Source of the DNA: Flavobacterium hibisci
GTDB lineage: Bacteria > Bacteroidota > Bacteroidia > Flavobacteriales > Flavobacteriaceae
NCBI RefSeq assembly: GCF_020026925.1
Contig: NZ_JAIQDW010000025.1
Span: 1 to 55,734 of the forward strand
Direction of reading: 5' to 3'
DNA: 55,734 nt
Made by a program: the position numbers and the translations under genes. Positions 15,636 through 24,659 of the stretch are shown piece by piece (position 1 is the stretch's first letter; each line of letters begins with the position of its first letter). Below the pieces are notes generated by a model. That model had not been told where the DNA came from, ran no database searches, and worked only from the letters and a program-made list of their open reading frames with translations.

Positions 15636-16958
15636 TTAAACTTCTTCTGATTTTTTTCCGAAATCCTTCGGGAATATTAAAAAACGTGATAAAATAAGAC
15701 CAGGAATTGTAGCTATGAAAACCCAAATAAAGAAATTTTGATAACCTAAATAGTGTTGAATATAACCACTTAGCATTCCCGGAAGCATCATTCCCATAGC
15801 CATAAAACCGGTTGCCAGTGCGTAATGTGCCGTTTTTGATTCGCCTTCGGCAACATAAATTAAATACATCATAAAACCTGTAAAACCGAAACCATAACCG
15901 AATTGTTCGAGAACAACTGTAATGCAAGTATAAAGATTTAATGGAGAATTTATTTGAAGAAAACGATAATTTACATGAAGATGAAAAAGCTCTTCTGGTT
16001 GAAAATGAGCTAATCCAATAAAACCAAGTATAGGAAGGTGCATTGCCAAAAACATTGGAAACATCCATTTCGTAAGACCATGTTTAGAAATTGCCATACC
16101 TCCTAAAATACCTCCAATTGTCAGGGCTAAAATTCCCAATGTACCATAAATAATTCCAACCGATTCAGTATCTAATCCCATTCCACCAGATGCTTTTGGA
16201 TCCAGTAAAAAAGGACTTAACATTTTTAGTAATTGAGATTCTCCCAGTCTGAAAACTAGGATGAAAGCTAAAACCAGTCCGATTTGTTTTTTCCTGAAGA
16301 AACTGGCAAATACAGTTGCGAAGTTTTGATTGTGATGTGCTTCTTGATTTTCTACAGCATTAATTTCAGTTTTTGGTGTAAAAATGAAATTGTAAATTGT
16401 AATTAATGTCATTAACAAACCAACTGCAATCATGGTGTACGACCAAGCTTTTGTATTATCGCCGTATTTGTGTTCCAAATATCCCGCAAACAAAACGATT
16501 AACCCGTTTCCTGCTAAAAGCGAAAGTCGGTAAAAAGTACTTCTGATACCGAGGAAAAAAGACTGCTGTTCTTTTTTTAATGCCAATAAATAAAAACCAT
16601 CGCTGGCAATATCATTTGAAGCTGAAGCAAAAGCGGCAACCCAAAATATCGCTAAGGTCATCATGAAAAATCCATTTGTTGGAATTGTAAATCCGACCAG
16701 TAAAAACGCAATTGAAATTAATAACTGCATTGATAAAAACCATTTTCTCTTAGTTCCGTTCAATTCGATAAAAGGACTCCAAAGCGGTTTTATAACCCAC
16801 GGTAAATACAATAAACTGGTGTAAACGCCAATGTCTTCATTTGAAATTCCCAGGTTTTTGTACATAATAACCGAAACTGAAATTATGACAGCATACGGTA
16901 ATCCAGAAGCAAAATTAAGAAGCGGAATCCAAAACCACGGAGTGTTATCTGTTTTCAT
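15636..16958 (-). CDS. MFS transporter, AmpG-like (muropeptide or amino-sugar uptake)
   Basis: The protein has 440 residues with about 12 membrane segments. The N-terminus WFWIPLLNFASGLPYAVI and the following SLLYLPWVIKPLWSPFIE resemble the opening of AmpG-type permeases, including the charged loop ELNGTKRKW. AmpG imports anhydro-muropeptides. In Bacteroidota, AmpG relatives also take up MurNAc. The start codon overlaps the end of the GHL10 gene by 14 bases, and AnmK and GH3 enzymes flank it, so a cell-wall fragment is the likely substrate. Exact specificity is not readable. Confidence 0.82.
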   Translation of the reverse strand: MKTDNTPWFWIPLLNFASGLPYAVIISVSVIMYKNLGISNEDIGVYTSLLYLPWVIKPLWSPFIELNGTKRKWFLSMQLLISIAFLLVGFTIPTNGFFMMTLAIFWVAAFASASNDIASDGFYLLALKKEQQSFFLGIRSTFYRLSLLAGNGLIVLFAGYLEHKYGDNTKAWSYTMIAVGLLMTLITIYNFIFTPKTEINAVENQEAHHNQNFATVFASFFRKKQIGLVLAFILVFRLGESQLLKMLSPFLLDPKASGGMGLDTESVGIIYGTLGILALTIGGILGGMAISKHGLTKWMFPMFLAMHLPILGFIGLAHFQPEELFHLHVNYRFLQINSPLNLYTCITVVLEQFGYGFGFTGFMMYLIYVAEGESKTAHYALATGFMAMGMMLPGMLSGYIQHYLGYQNFFIWVFIATIPGLILSRFLIFPKDFGKKSEEV

Positions 16959-18516
16959 TTGGCTGGGCAGGAATATAGTTTTTAAAGGTCTTTTTTAAGT
17001 CGATTATTGTTGGTGTACTTTCGTTTGCAAAATAATCAATAAATGTTACAGCACAAGCTTTATACTGATTGATTCTTTGTGAAGCTACAGAAAGTAAAAT
17101 TCTGCCTTCGTTTTCATGTACCCTTACTTTTTCAATAATTTGTCTGGGGTCATTAATGTCGATTTTCGAAATATGATCAGCCCCATAAATTACTAAATAT
17201 CTGACTTTTGTATTTAAAGGCGATTTTATATTAAAAGTGTAACGGAGACTGTCTTTTGTGTATTCGCTGACAACCGGCGTGTCGATAATAACGCGTTTTA
17301 AGTTTGGAACTGCCGGTGGAAGTGCCGGATATTTATATTGATTTTCTTCTAAATGTCGCGCAATATCGAAGTTTTTGTCCATAAACCATTTGGCACTGAA
17401 ATAGGCACTTCCGCTTACGTTTTTGAAACTTCTTAAATAATCAATCTGATTCGGTATTTCAGACATAAAATTCCAGCTTTTGTCACTGTCTCCTCTAATT
17501 TTATAGGACGCGTGACCGATGTAAATGGCTGTGTTGTTTGAATTCTCAGACCACCATTTTACTAATTTTGAGTAATTCGCCACACGATTGTTCATGCTCC
17601 AGTAAAGTTGAGGAAGGATATAATCAATCCATTTCTGATCCATCCATAAAACTGGATCGGCGTATAAATCATCGTAATTTGAAGTTGACTGAGTCTCCGA
17701 ACCTTTTGGATCTACCGATTTATTTCGCCAAACCCCAAACGGACTGATTCCGAATTGTACCCACGGTTTGCTTACTTTTATAGTGGTAGAAATGGTATGA
17801 ACAAAATTGCTCACATTCGCACGGCGCCAGTCGGCAAGGGATAAACCACTTCCGTATTTTTTGTAGGATGCGGTGTCGTTAAAGACTTTTCCGGGAACGG
17901 CATAGGGATAAAAATAATCATCAAAGTGAATCGCGTCGATGTCGTATTTGTCAACAACCTCTTTCACCACTTTGGTCAAATGCGATTGAACTTCCGGCAA
18001 AGCAGGATCGTAATATAGTTTTCCTCCATATTCAATCATCCATTCCGGATGTTTAAAAATATCGTGATTTGGACTTAATTGCTGTTTATTTAAATCGAAA
18101 GTTGCCCGGTACGGATTCATCCAGGCATGAAATTCAAAACCTCTTTCGTGCGCCTGCTCAATCATCCAGGCTAATGCATCGTAATACGGATTAGGGGCCT
18201 GACCTTCTTTGCCTGTCAGGAATCTTGACCACGGCGCCAGTTCTGAAGGGTAAAAAGCATCGCCCACACTTCTGATCTGAACAATTACGGCATTGTAATT
18301 CAGTTTTTTGTAAGCCTCTAAAATCCCGATATAATCTGCTTTTTCTTTCTCAACACCGTCAATAGCTGTTTTTGGCCAGTCAATGTTTACGACAGTTGCA
18401 ATCCAGACACCTCTAAATTCGTTTTTAGGGTGTTTGGTTTTTTCCTGCGAATTGATGTTCCAACCAATGAAAAATAAGAATAGGATGGCGTATATTAGGT
18501 GCTGATTTTTATGCAT
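16945..18516 (-). CDS. Exported GHL10-type glycoside hydrolase (YngK/DUF187 family)
   Basis: I choose ATG 18516, because a signal peptide follows directly (LIYAILFLFFIGWNI, cleavage near NSQEK). This leaves 523 residues. FRGVWIATVVNIDWPK, then AVIVQIRSVGDAFYPSELAPW, then FHAWMNPYRA and DAIHFDDYFYPY are the conserved blocks of the GHL10 domain (residues about 35-360). A fibronectin-like C-terminal segment follows. Relatives act on cell-wall or other glycans outside the cytoplasm. It overlaps the AmpG-like gene and follows anmK, so it may generate the fragments that the transporter imports. Confidence 0.85.
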   Translation of the reverse strand: MHKNQHLIYAILFLFFIGWNINSQEKTKHPKNEFRGVWIATVVNIDWPKTAIDGVEKEKADYIGILEAYKKLNYNAVIVQIRSVGDAFYPSELAPWSRFLTGKEGQAPNPYYDALAWMIEQAHERGFEFHAWMNPYRATFDLNKQQLSPNHDIFKHPEWMIEYGGKLYYDPALPEVQSHLTKVVKEVVDKYDIDAIHFDDYFYPYAVPGKVFNDTASYKKYGSGLSLADWRRANVSNFVHTISTTIKVSKPWVQFGISPFGVWRNKSVDPKGSETQSTSNYDDLYADPVLWMDQKWIDYILPQLYWSMNNRVANYSKLVKWWSENSNNTAIYIGHASYKIRGDSDKSWNFMSEIPNQIDYLRSFKNVSGSAYFSAKWFMDKNFDIARHLEENQYKYPALPPAVPNLKRVIIDTPVVSEYTKDSLRYTFNIKSPLNTKVRYLVIYGADHISKIDINDPRQIIEKVRVHENEGRILLSVASQRINQYKACAVTFIDYFANESTPTIIDLKKTFKNYIPAQPNENR

Positions 18517-18554
18517 TTCAATCTTTTTTAACAGAAACCAAAAATAGTTTGTTT

Positions 18555-18642
18555 TTGCCACGAATTACACTAATTGCACTAATTTTTGTTCTTAATTATT
18601 CATTTAAAAATAATTCGTGCTAATTCGTGTAATTTGTGGCAA
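18555..18642. repeat. Long inverted repeat of the TTGCCACGAATTACAC type
   Basis: TTGCCACGAATTACAC (18555-18570) and GTGTAATTTGTGGCAA (18627-18642) are near-perfect complements, with further matching arms inside. It fills the gap between anmK and the GHL10 gene and should form a strong hairpin in the transcript. Confidence 0.75.
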
Positions 18643-18651
18643 CTTTTTAGT

Positions 18652-19857
18652 TTAATCAGGAAACGAAATTTTCCCCATCGTTACAGATGGAACTTTGCTG
18701 TTCCCGAAATTGTAAACTCCTCCTGCAACCGTTTCGTTTGCCAAAAGTGCAAACAAGACAGCTTCTTTCGCATCGCTTAAAATCCCCAGATCATCGCTTG
18801 TTTGAAATTTGCAAGGCAATAACTCTTTCAACCATTTCACTAATAACGGATTGTTTGTACCGCCTCCCGACATATAAACTTTGAATTCCGCAATTGGTGT
18901 TCCGGTGTTTTTAACCACAAACTGAATCGCTTCGGCAATTGTTTCGGCGCTTAATCGTGTTAAAGTAGCCAGCAAATCTGGTGCCGAAATGTTTTCGAGT
19001 TTGGTTTTTGAAAGTGCCGAATTAACAAAACCTTTATTGAATAATTCCTGCCCGATAGTTTTTGGGAAACTTTTCGTGAAGAAAGAATCGTTTTTCAGTT
19101 CGGTTAAAAGAGTTTGATTTACGGTTCCGCTTTGGGCGATTTCGGCGTCTTTATCGTAACTTTTTTCAGGGAAAAAGTGTTTGGTAAAAATGTCAATTAA
19201 GGTATTTGCGGTTCCGGTATCGGTTACAAAAACTTCCTCGGCGTTTAGGGAAGCGGGCAAATAAGTGAAATTTGCGATTCCGCCCATGTTGAGCATGATT
19301 CGGTTTTCGCCTTTTTGGCTGAACAATAAATAATCGCCATAAACGGCCAAAGGCGCGCCTTCGCCACCCGCTGCAACGTGTTTTTGCCTGAAATCTGAAA
19401 GTGTGATAATTCCGGTTTTTACGGCAATATGGTCGCCATCACCAATTTGCAAAGTCGCATTTGGGAATTTTTCCTGCTGATGCAAAAACTTTGGAGCATG
19501 CAAAACTGTTTGTCCATGGGAAGCGATCAAATCAACTTCACTTGCCGGAATATTCCATTTTTGAAGGCAATCATTGACCAGACCGGCATGCAAAAGACCG
19601 ATCCATTCGTTCAGCAAAGCCAAATGCTGAAAATCGATTGTTTTCTGGGCAAATACTTTACGGATTTCGGTTTTAATGTCTTCGGTATAATTGATTGTTT
19701 CGAATTCCAGAATTTTTACAGCGGTATTTTCGCCCGCACCAGAAATAGCACAAAGCGCAATATCAAGCCCGTCAAGCGAAGTACCGGACATTAAACCTAT
19801 TATTTTTCGGGTCTCTTTTTGAGCAATTTCGTAAAGAGAACTTATATTTTTATTCAT
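18652..19857 (-). CDS. anmK: Anhydro-N-acetylmuramic acid kinase
   Basis: The protein has 401 residues. The phosphate-binding motif GLMSGTSLDGLD is at 21-32. HGQTVLHAP, LQIGDGDHIAVKTG and MLNMGGIANFTYLP are the AnmK signature blocks of the ASKHA fold, and YMSGGGTNNPLL is near the C-terminus. It opens the 1,6-anhydro ring of anhMurNAc and phosphorylates it to MurNAc-6-P, the step after GH3 cleavage in peptidoglycan recycling. It is the first gene of the leftward recycling cluster. No murQ etherase is seen in the window. Confidence 0.95.
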   Translation of the reverse strand: MNKNISSLYEIAQKETRKIIGLMSGTSLDGLDIALCAISGAGENTAVKILEFETINYTEDIKTEIRKVFAQKTIDFQHLALLNEWIGLLHAGLVNDCLQKWNIPASEVDLIASHGQTVLHAPKFLHQQEKFPNATLQIGDGDHIAVKTGIITLSDFRQKHVAAGGEGAPLAVYGDYLLFSQKGENRIMLNMGGIANFTYLPASLNAEEVFVTDTGTANTLIDIFTKHFFPEKSYDKDAEIAQSGTVNQTLLTELKNDSFFTKSFPKTIGQELFNKGFVNSALSKTKLENISAPDLLATLTRLSAETIAEAIQFVVKNTGTPIAEFKVYMSGGGTNNPLLVKWLKELLPCKFQTSDDLGILSDAKEAVLFALLANETVAGGVYNFGNSKVPSVTMGKISFPD

Positions 19858-20173
19858 TAAAATGGGGTTTTAAGGAAGTATTGTTTTGGTAATGCTAAAA
19901 TGGGATTTATTTGGGGATAAATTTAGGGAAAGTTGGGGATTTTTTTGGGTCGGGAAAAACGGGTATATGTACTGGGTTGTTTGGAATGGTTAATTGATAT
20001 TTTTGAAAAAAGTGTTAACTGATTTTGTATATACGGTTTTCCGTAAAATATGTTGTTGGTTAAAAAGTACATTTGTTTAATATCATAATGAATCAAAGAA
20101 ATCAAAAATAAAGGTTTATTATTATTTAGATTCATAAAAGAGAGATTGAATAGAAACTGTAAAAATATAAAGG
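19858..20173. other. Divergent intergenic region, no gene supported
   Basis: This 316-base gap separates anmK (leftward) from the OLD-type gene (rightward) and must hold both promoters. A small ORF inside has no recognisable features. No strong hairpin or canonical TAnnTTTG promoter with good spacing was found by eye. Confidence 0.6.
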
Positions 20174-21924
20174 ATGAAAATAATATCGTTTGGAGTAAAC
20201 AATTTTAGAGGAATATCTGGAGGGCTACAAAACAATACAATTGAATTTAATAATTCAAATACTATTTTTTTATTAGGTCAAAATAATGTGGGAAAATCAA
20301 GTTTTTTAAAAGCCTATGAGTTCTTTTATAAAAATACTGCACCGACTCCTGAAGATATCCACAGAGTAAATTCTGATAATGTTATTGAATTTGAATTAGT
20401 CCTTCAACTAGACAAATATGATTTTCAAAAAGAATCAATAAAAAACAAACAGGATGGATTAAAAAAATGGTTGAATGACAATAATCACCTAAAAATAAAA
20501 AAAGTTTTAAAACCAAAAGAAGGTAAGAAAATTACTTTTGAAACTACTGAGAATTTAACATGGGATTATCAAGAAAATATTTGGGTAAAGAAAAATTATG
20601 GAGGAATTGGTTTAGATAGTGTTTTTCAAGCTGCTTTGCCCACTCCTATTTTTATAAAAGCGATGCCGACAGAGTCAGAAGTTGAAACAATAATTAATAC
20701 AATTTTAAAACTAAAAGCTGAATCAAATCTAAAAGATACTGAAAGACAAGAGCTAAAAGAAGCACAAGAAAAAATTCAAGAACTTCAAGATAAATTATAT
20801 AATCCTGTATCTATTGATTTATACAAAAAGGAAGTTAATAAATACTTTCAAGAACTTTTTCCTAACACTAAAATTGAGCTTAGTGAAAAAGACAAAGTAA
20901 AGTGGACAGAAAATTCAATAGGCAAAAATTTTTCAATACATTTTGAACAAAAAAATATTGATGGATTAATTGACGATTCGATACCAACTACTTATGATAG
21001 GATTGGTCACGGGGCGGTTAGATCAGCAATCTTTTCTTTACTTTTAATGAAAGACATAGCGGAAGAATTTGAAAGAGTTGATAATAGAAAGGATTATATA
21101 GTTTTATTTGAAGAACCTGAGCTTTTTCTTCATCCAAAGCTTATGAAACAGTTACGGTTATTAATTTATAAGGTTAGTGAGTCGGAAACTCCTTATCAAA
21201 TTCTTTGTGCTTCACATTCACCTCAAATGATTGATATCACAAAAGAAAAGTCTTCATTAGTAAGAATGGTAAAATATAATAACGGAACAAAACTCTTTCA
21301 GATAAATGATGATTTCTTAAAACAATCTAAACATATTTTTACAAAAGAACAGTTAAAACAAGAAATGAATGAAGTTCTAAGATTTAATCCTTTTATATGC
21401 GAATCTTTCTATTCAGATGAAGTAATTTTAATTGAGGGTCCAACCGAAGAAATAATTTTACGAGGTTATTTAAATGAAGTTAATCCTCTAAAAGATATTT
21501 TTATTGTTAATTGTGGTACAGTAAATAATATCCCTTTCTTTCAAAAGATTTTTTCTAAGTTTAATATTAAATATCACGTAATATGTGATTCTGATAATTC
21601 TGAAATGAAAGGAAAAGACGAATTGGATTGATAAAATTTGATAAAGGAATTCAGAAATCTATTTATGAGCAATTTAATTCAGATATTAAAAATGAGAATT
21701 ATTCATGTGGGCTTTTCCAAATTCATGAAATTACTTTCGAACCTGCACATAAAAGCGTTTCTATTCCTCCTGAATTAAAATACAGTGACAATTTTAACGA
21801 TAGTGATGGAAAGCCATTTAATGCTAATTTATTTTGGAAGAATATACTTCAACCAAATCTTGGACATGCTGATATTTTAAAAGTACCAATCATTAATTTT
21901 ATTAAAAATATTGTCGAACACTAA
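20174..21924 (+). pseudogene. OLD-family ATP-dependent endonuclease, interrupted by a frameshift
   Basis: The first 485 codons hold an AAA-type ATPase: Walker A GQNNVGKSS at 35-43, and Walker B VLFEEPELFLHP near 310-320. The TOPRIM nuclease begins with LIEGPTEE near 420 and CDSD near 471. The frame then stops at TGA 21629-21631. The next 98 codons, in the -1 frame (21628-21924), continue the family pattern (FQIHEITFEPAH). One missing T in the stretch GGATTGATA would join them as KDELDLIKFDKG. Joined length is about 583 residues, normal for OLD proteins. No Gabija-type helicase is adjacent. The gene is markedly AT-rich. It could be a true mutation or a sequencing error. Confidence 0.8.
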
Positions 21925-21994
21925 AAATGTAAAAAAAATAAAACAAACAGAAATGAACGAAACCCCCAACTAGCACTCGTTTATCAACAACAAA

Positions 21995-22062
21995 CTCTGG
22001 TGCTCGATTGCATCGAGTACCTACTTAAATTATGAAAACAAAACGTAGCGTTTGCAACGCGG
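21995..22062 (+). repeat. Left inverted repeat of the RAYT locus (REP-like)
   Basis: This 68-base arm matches the complement of 22674-22742 almost base for base. It contains the small hairpin CTCGATTGCATCGAG and ends with GTTTGCAACGCGG. It precedes the transposase start by 52 bases. Confidence 0.9.
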
Positions 22063-22113
22063 GTAATTAAATCAAAATAGCTTGTAAAACCGTTGTTTCT
22101 ATTTTAAAAATCA

Positions 22114-22667
22114 ATGTCTGAAAAATACAAAGTTATCGATAGTACTGTGCCCACTTTTGTTACCATAACAGTTGTAGATTGGGTAGATTTATTTGTGAGA
22201 CCTGTGTATTGCAATATTTTAGATGATTCCTTAAATTACTGTATCAAAGAAAAAGGATTAAGTGTACATGCTTACGTTTATATGTCCAGTCACATTCATT
22301 TAATTGTTTCAGCGGCTGATGGCGAACTACAAAATGTTATTCGGGATTTCAAAAAATTTACCTCAAAGAAACTCATAGAAGCGATCAAAGAATTTCCGGA
22401 AAGCAGGCGAGAATGGTTATTGCGGAAATTTAGTTTCGAAGCCCGAAAATCAGATAGGGCAAAAAATTATAAGTTATGGAAGGATGGCTTTCATCCTGTT
22501 GTATTGGATACTTTAGAAAAAATTGAACAACGAATACATTATATTCATTACAATCCTGTAGAAGCCGAAATAGTTTTTCATGAAGAGATTTTGTTAATAG
22601 CAGTTATAGAAATTATGAAGAGGATAACAAGGTTTTTTGTAATGTAATGGTAGAACGTTTGTGGTAA
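22114..22667 (+). pseudogene. REP-associated tyrosine transposase (RAYT), C-terminus frameshifted
   Basis: The single reading frame 22114-22647 gives 177 residues. The N-terminal pattern FVTITVVDWVDLF, the HUH motif SHIHLIVS near residue 60, and KLWKDGFHPVVLDT then YIHYNPVEAEIV mark a RAYT of the IS200/Y1 class. After residue about 157 the frame departs from the family. Shifting one base near 22585-22588 (GAAGAGATTTT read as GAAGAGGATTTT) restores EDFVNSSYRNY, the usual PEDYxYSSARNY block, and reaches TAA 22665-22667, seven bases before the right repeat. RAYTs act on REP hairpins and were domesticated from transposases. This copy is probably inactive unless the indel is a sequencing error. 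Confidence 0.85.
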
Positions 22668-22673
22668 TCTTAT

Positions 22674-22742
22674 CCGCGTTACAAACGCTACGATTTTGTT
22701 TTCATAATTTAAGTAGGTACTCGATGCAATCGAGCACCAGAG
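22674..22742 (-). repeat. Right inverted repeat of the RAYT locus (REP-like)
   Basis: This 69-base arm is complementary to 21995-22062 with one inserted base and very few mismatches. It contains CTCGATGCAATCGAG, a small hairpin. Together the arms bracket the transposase. Confidence 0.9.
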
Positions 22743-22788
22743 AAATTGTTAATTGGTAAAGTGTTTAATGAATTTATTGTTTTAATTT

Positions 22789-23537
22789 TTATTGAACTGA
22801 AAAATTTAGAAATTTTTTGAATGTAACGGCATCTGTTTCGTAATACTTTTTCGCTTTCTGACTTTCATCATCTTCATATTCCATGTCCATACTGTAAGAA
22901 TTTGCATCGTATAGATAAAATTGTACAAGGTTTTTTGCTTTAAAATAATAGATATTCAAACCTAATCTATGTTCAAAAAAATCTCGATGGTTTGAATTCT
23001 CTTTAATGTTAGAAGCTAAGTCTTTTGATATAGTTCTGTCATTAAAGGTTTGGGTGTTGATAAACATCAGAGTTCCCTCGTATAATATCCTAACTGTTGT
23101 TTTATTAAGATAATCAGCTCTTATCTCGTATGCTTTAGCTAATTCTGCTTTTGATACTACATAGTATTTACAACTGACTTTATTATTCCAGCCTTTTTGG
23201 TTGAACTATAAGTGTAAAAGCCGTCCCTGTACTTTTTAATTATAATTGCATATGTACTATCAGCTATTTTTACGTCTTTAATTTCAAGTGAATTAAAATT
23301 ATCAGTACCTAAACCATACGACTCATAGTTACCTAAAAGTTTCTGATTTTCACCAAGATCTTGCGGTATTTTATTTTTTCCACTTATCCATTGCCCTGAA
23401 GAGTTTTTTAACCAACCATTAGCTAATATTAATGCGCTACTTTTTTTTGTTATTATTGGCAATGCATCATCTATTCGATTTTGGGCATTGATGGTGACTA
23501 CAACTAATGTAAAAATTATAAGTAGATTTATTTTCAT
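22789..23537 (-). pseudogene. Small exported protein of unknown function, split by a frameshift
   Basis: The 5' part (23157-23537) starts with a signal peptide, MKINLLIIFTLVVVTINAQ, and ends in TKKAG followed by a short out-of-frame tail. The 3' part (22789 to about 23196) is open in another frame from GWNNKVSCKYYVVSKAEL through to a stop at 22789. Adding one A to the A5 run at 23194-23198 joins them as STKKGWNNKVSC, giving one protein of about 249 residues. No known family is recognised. It belongs to a group of small exported proteins downstream of the large hydrolase gene and may be an immunity-like protein. The break may be real or a homopolymer sequencing error. Confidence 0.75.
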
Positions 23538-23618
23538 TAGATAATTCTTGGTATTTTAATTTTATTAATATTACGAAAGTATAGAAAATAAATTTAATAA
23601 ACAGCATCTTGAACCCTA

Positions 23619-23710
23619 TAGTGTGGATTTGTAATCCGTGCCAACCACGATTGAACATAAGAAAATCCAAAAAATATACTTTGCGGGCGCGGATTACAAA
23701 TCCACGCTAT
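23619..23710. repeat. REP-like inverted repeat with GGATTTGTAATCC arms
   Basis: The left arm (23619-23642) and right arm (23686-23710) share GTGGATTTGTAATCCG and its complement, separated by about 43 bases. The element is unrelated in sequence to the RAYT-flanking REP nearby and is probably another dispersed family. No coding role is evident. Confidence 0.8.
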
Positions 23711-23798
23711 CGTTGTATCAATTAGGATAAAAAAGAATATTATCATCTGATTGAAAAATATTTTTCTTAAATTAGAGAAACAATTAAATTCAAAAAAC

Positions 23799-24020
23799 AT
23801 GAATCCATCAAAAATAATAGGAATAATTCTGATCGTTATTAGTCTCTTTGTAGGGTATGTAGGTATCAACAAAATAGCTGATAATACAAAAGAAATTAAT
23901 TTATTAGGTTTAAAAATTGACGCATCTAACGAAGCCGGTAAGGAACAGGGATACCTTTATTTAGGGCTGGCCGTCATTTTACTTGCGGGCGGAATTTACA
24001 CGGTCAACAAATCAAAATAA
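23799..24020 (+). CDS. Small membrane protein, DUF3185-like
   Basis: I choose ATG 23799 (MNPSKIIGIILIV), because upstream codons look non-coding. The protein has 73 residues with two membrane segments: IIGIILIVISLFVGYVGI at about 5-22 and YLGLAVILLAGGIYTV near the C-terminus. The layout resembles DUF3185 membrane proteins. Function is unknown. It is the only rightward gene inside the leftward effector/immunity region and lies between two REP-like hairpins. Confidence 0.65.
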   Translation: MNPSKIIGIILIVISLFVGYVGINKIADNTKEINLLGLKIDASNEAGKEQGYLYLGLAVILLAGGIYTVNKSK

Positions 24021-24056
24021 AGTGCGGTAAGTTGATTAGCCATCGTTTATCAACAA

Positions 24057-24087
24057 TTCTGTTGCTCGATGCAATCGAGCAACAGAA
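24057..24087. repeat. Solo REP hairpin related to the RAYT-flanking repeats
   Basis: TTCTGTTGCTCGAT and ATCGAGCAACAGAA form a perfect 14-bp stem around a three-base loop. The core TGCTCGAT...ATCGAGCA is the same as in the arms at 21995 and 22742. The upstream motif CGTTTATCAACAA is also shared with 21978-21990. It is therefore probably a solo copy of that REP family. Confidence 0.8.
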
Positions 24088-24113
24088 TTAGAGGGTTAAA
24101 AGACTTATTGAAT

Positions 24114-24587
24114 TTATTGTTTTATAATTTCATAGCCCAATTCTTTTGGCTTTGTTACGATATCACTATCAATCCATTTCGTTTTAATGAAATATTTTCC
24201 TTTATTTTCAATTAGTACAAATTCAGGATTCATTTTTGCTCCTAATTTATAACCATTTAAGTTTTTTAAATGATTTAATACTAATTCATTATTACTCTCT
24301 TTCGCAGCTAATAAATCTTTAAAACCTATCAGATAACCATCTCCGGACGCTATAATGCTATCGTTTGAAATTTCAATGTCTAAATTCCAACCAGCATTTT
24401 CTCCTCCAATTTTTCCATAACTAAAATAGGCAGTATACTTTCCAATCCATTTATTTGGAATTTTTATTTTTTGAAGCTTAACTGATTTATTACTGGCTTC
24501 TTTCTCTTGATTTTCCTTTGGCTTTTGTTGGCAAATTACAAGTTGTAAACAAAATAAAATAGTTGTGATTACGAGTGTTTTTTTCAT
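24114..24587 (-). CDS. Small exported protein, possible immunity-like
   Basis: I choose ATG 24587 (MKKTLVITTILFCLQLVICQQ), because a clear signal peptide follows; cysteine in VIC could make it a lipoprotein. The 157-residue protein has a beta-rich body beginning IPNKWIGKYTAYFSYGK, then a GDGYLIGFKD segment. It somewhat resembles the DUF5991 group, but I am not sure. It is fourth in the leftward series after the large hydrolase gene, 72 bases after the preceding gene. A periplasmic location would suit protection against a peptidoglycan hydrolase. Confidence 0.65.
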   Translation of the reverse strand: MKKTLVITTILFCLQLVICQQKPKENQEKEASNKSVKLQKIKIPNKWIGKYTAYFSYGKIGGENAGWNLDIEISNDSIIASGDGYLIGFKDLLAAKESNNELVLNHLKNLNGYKLGAKMNPEFVLIENKGKYFIKTKWIDSDIVTKPKELGYEIIKQ

Positions 24588-24659
24588 ATTTAAATTTATA
24601 GTATAATACACCTTAGAGTTCAAATACCAAAAGTCATTTGAACATTAGCTTAAATTAGT

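Noticed and set aside
15601..16068. 155-codon serine-rich ORF inside the AmpG-like gene
   Set aside because: It is an out-of-frame shadow of the transporter gene with no protein-like pattern.
20174..21924. Gabija defence system (OLD-type GajA)
   Set aside because: No UvrD-like GajB helicase is adjacent, and the gene is frameshifted.
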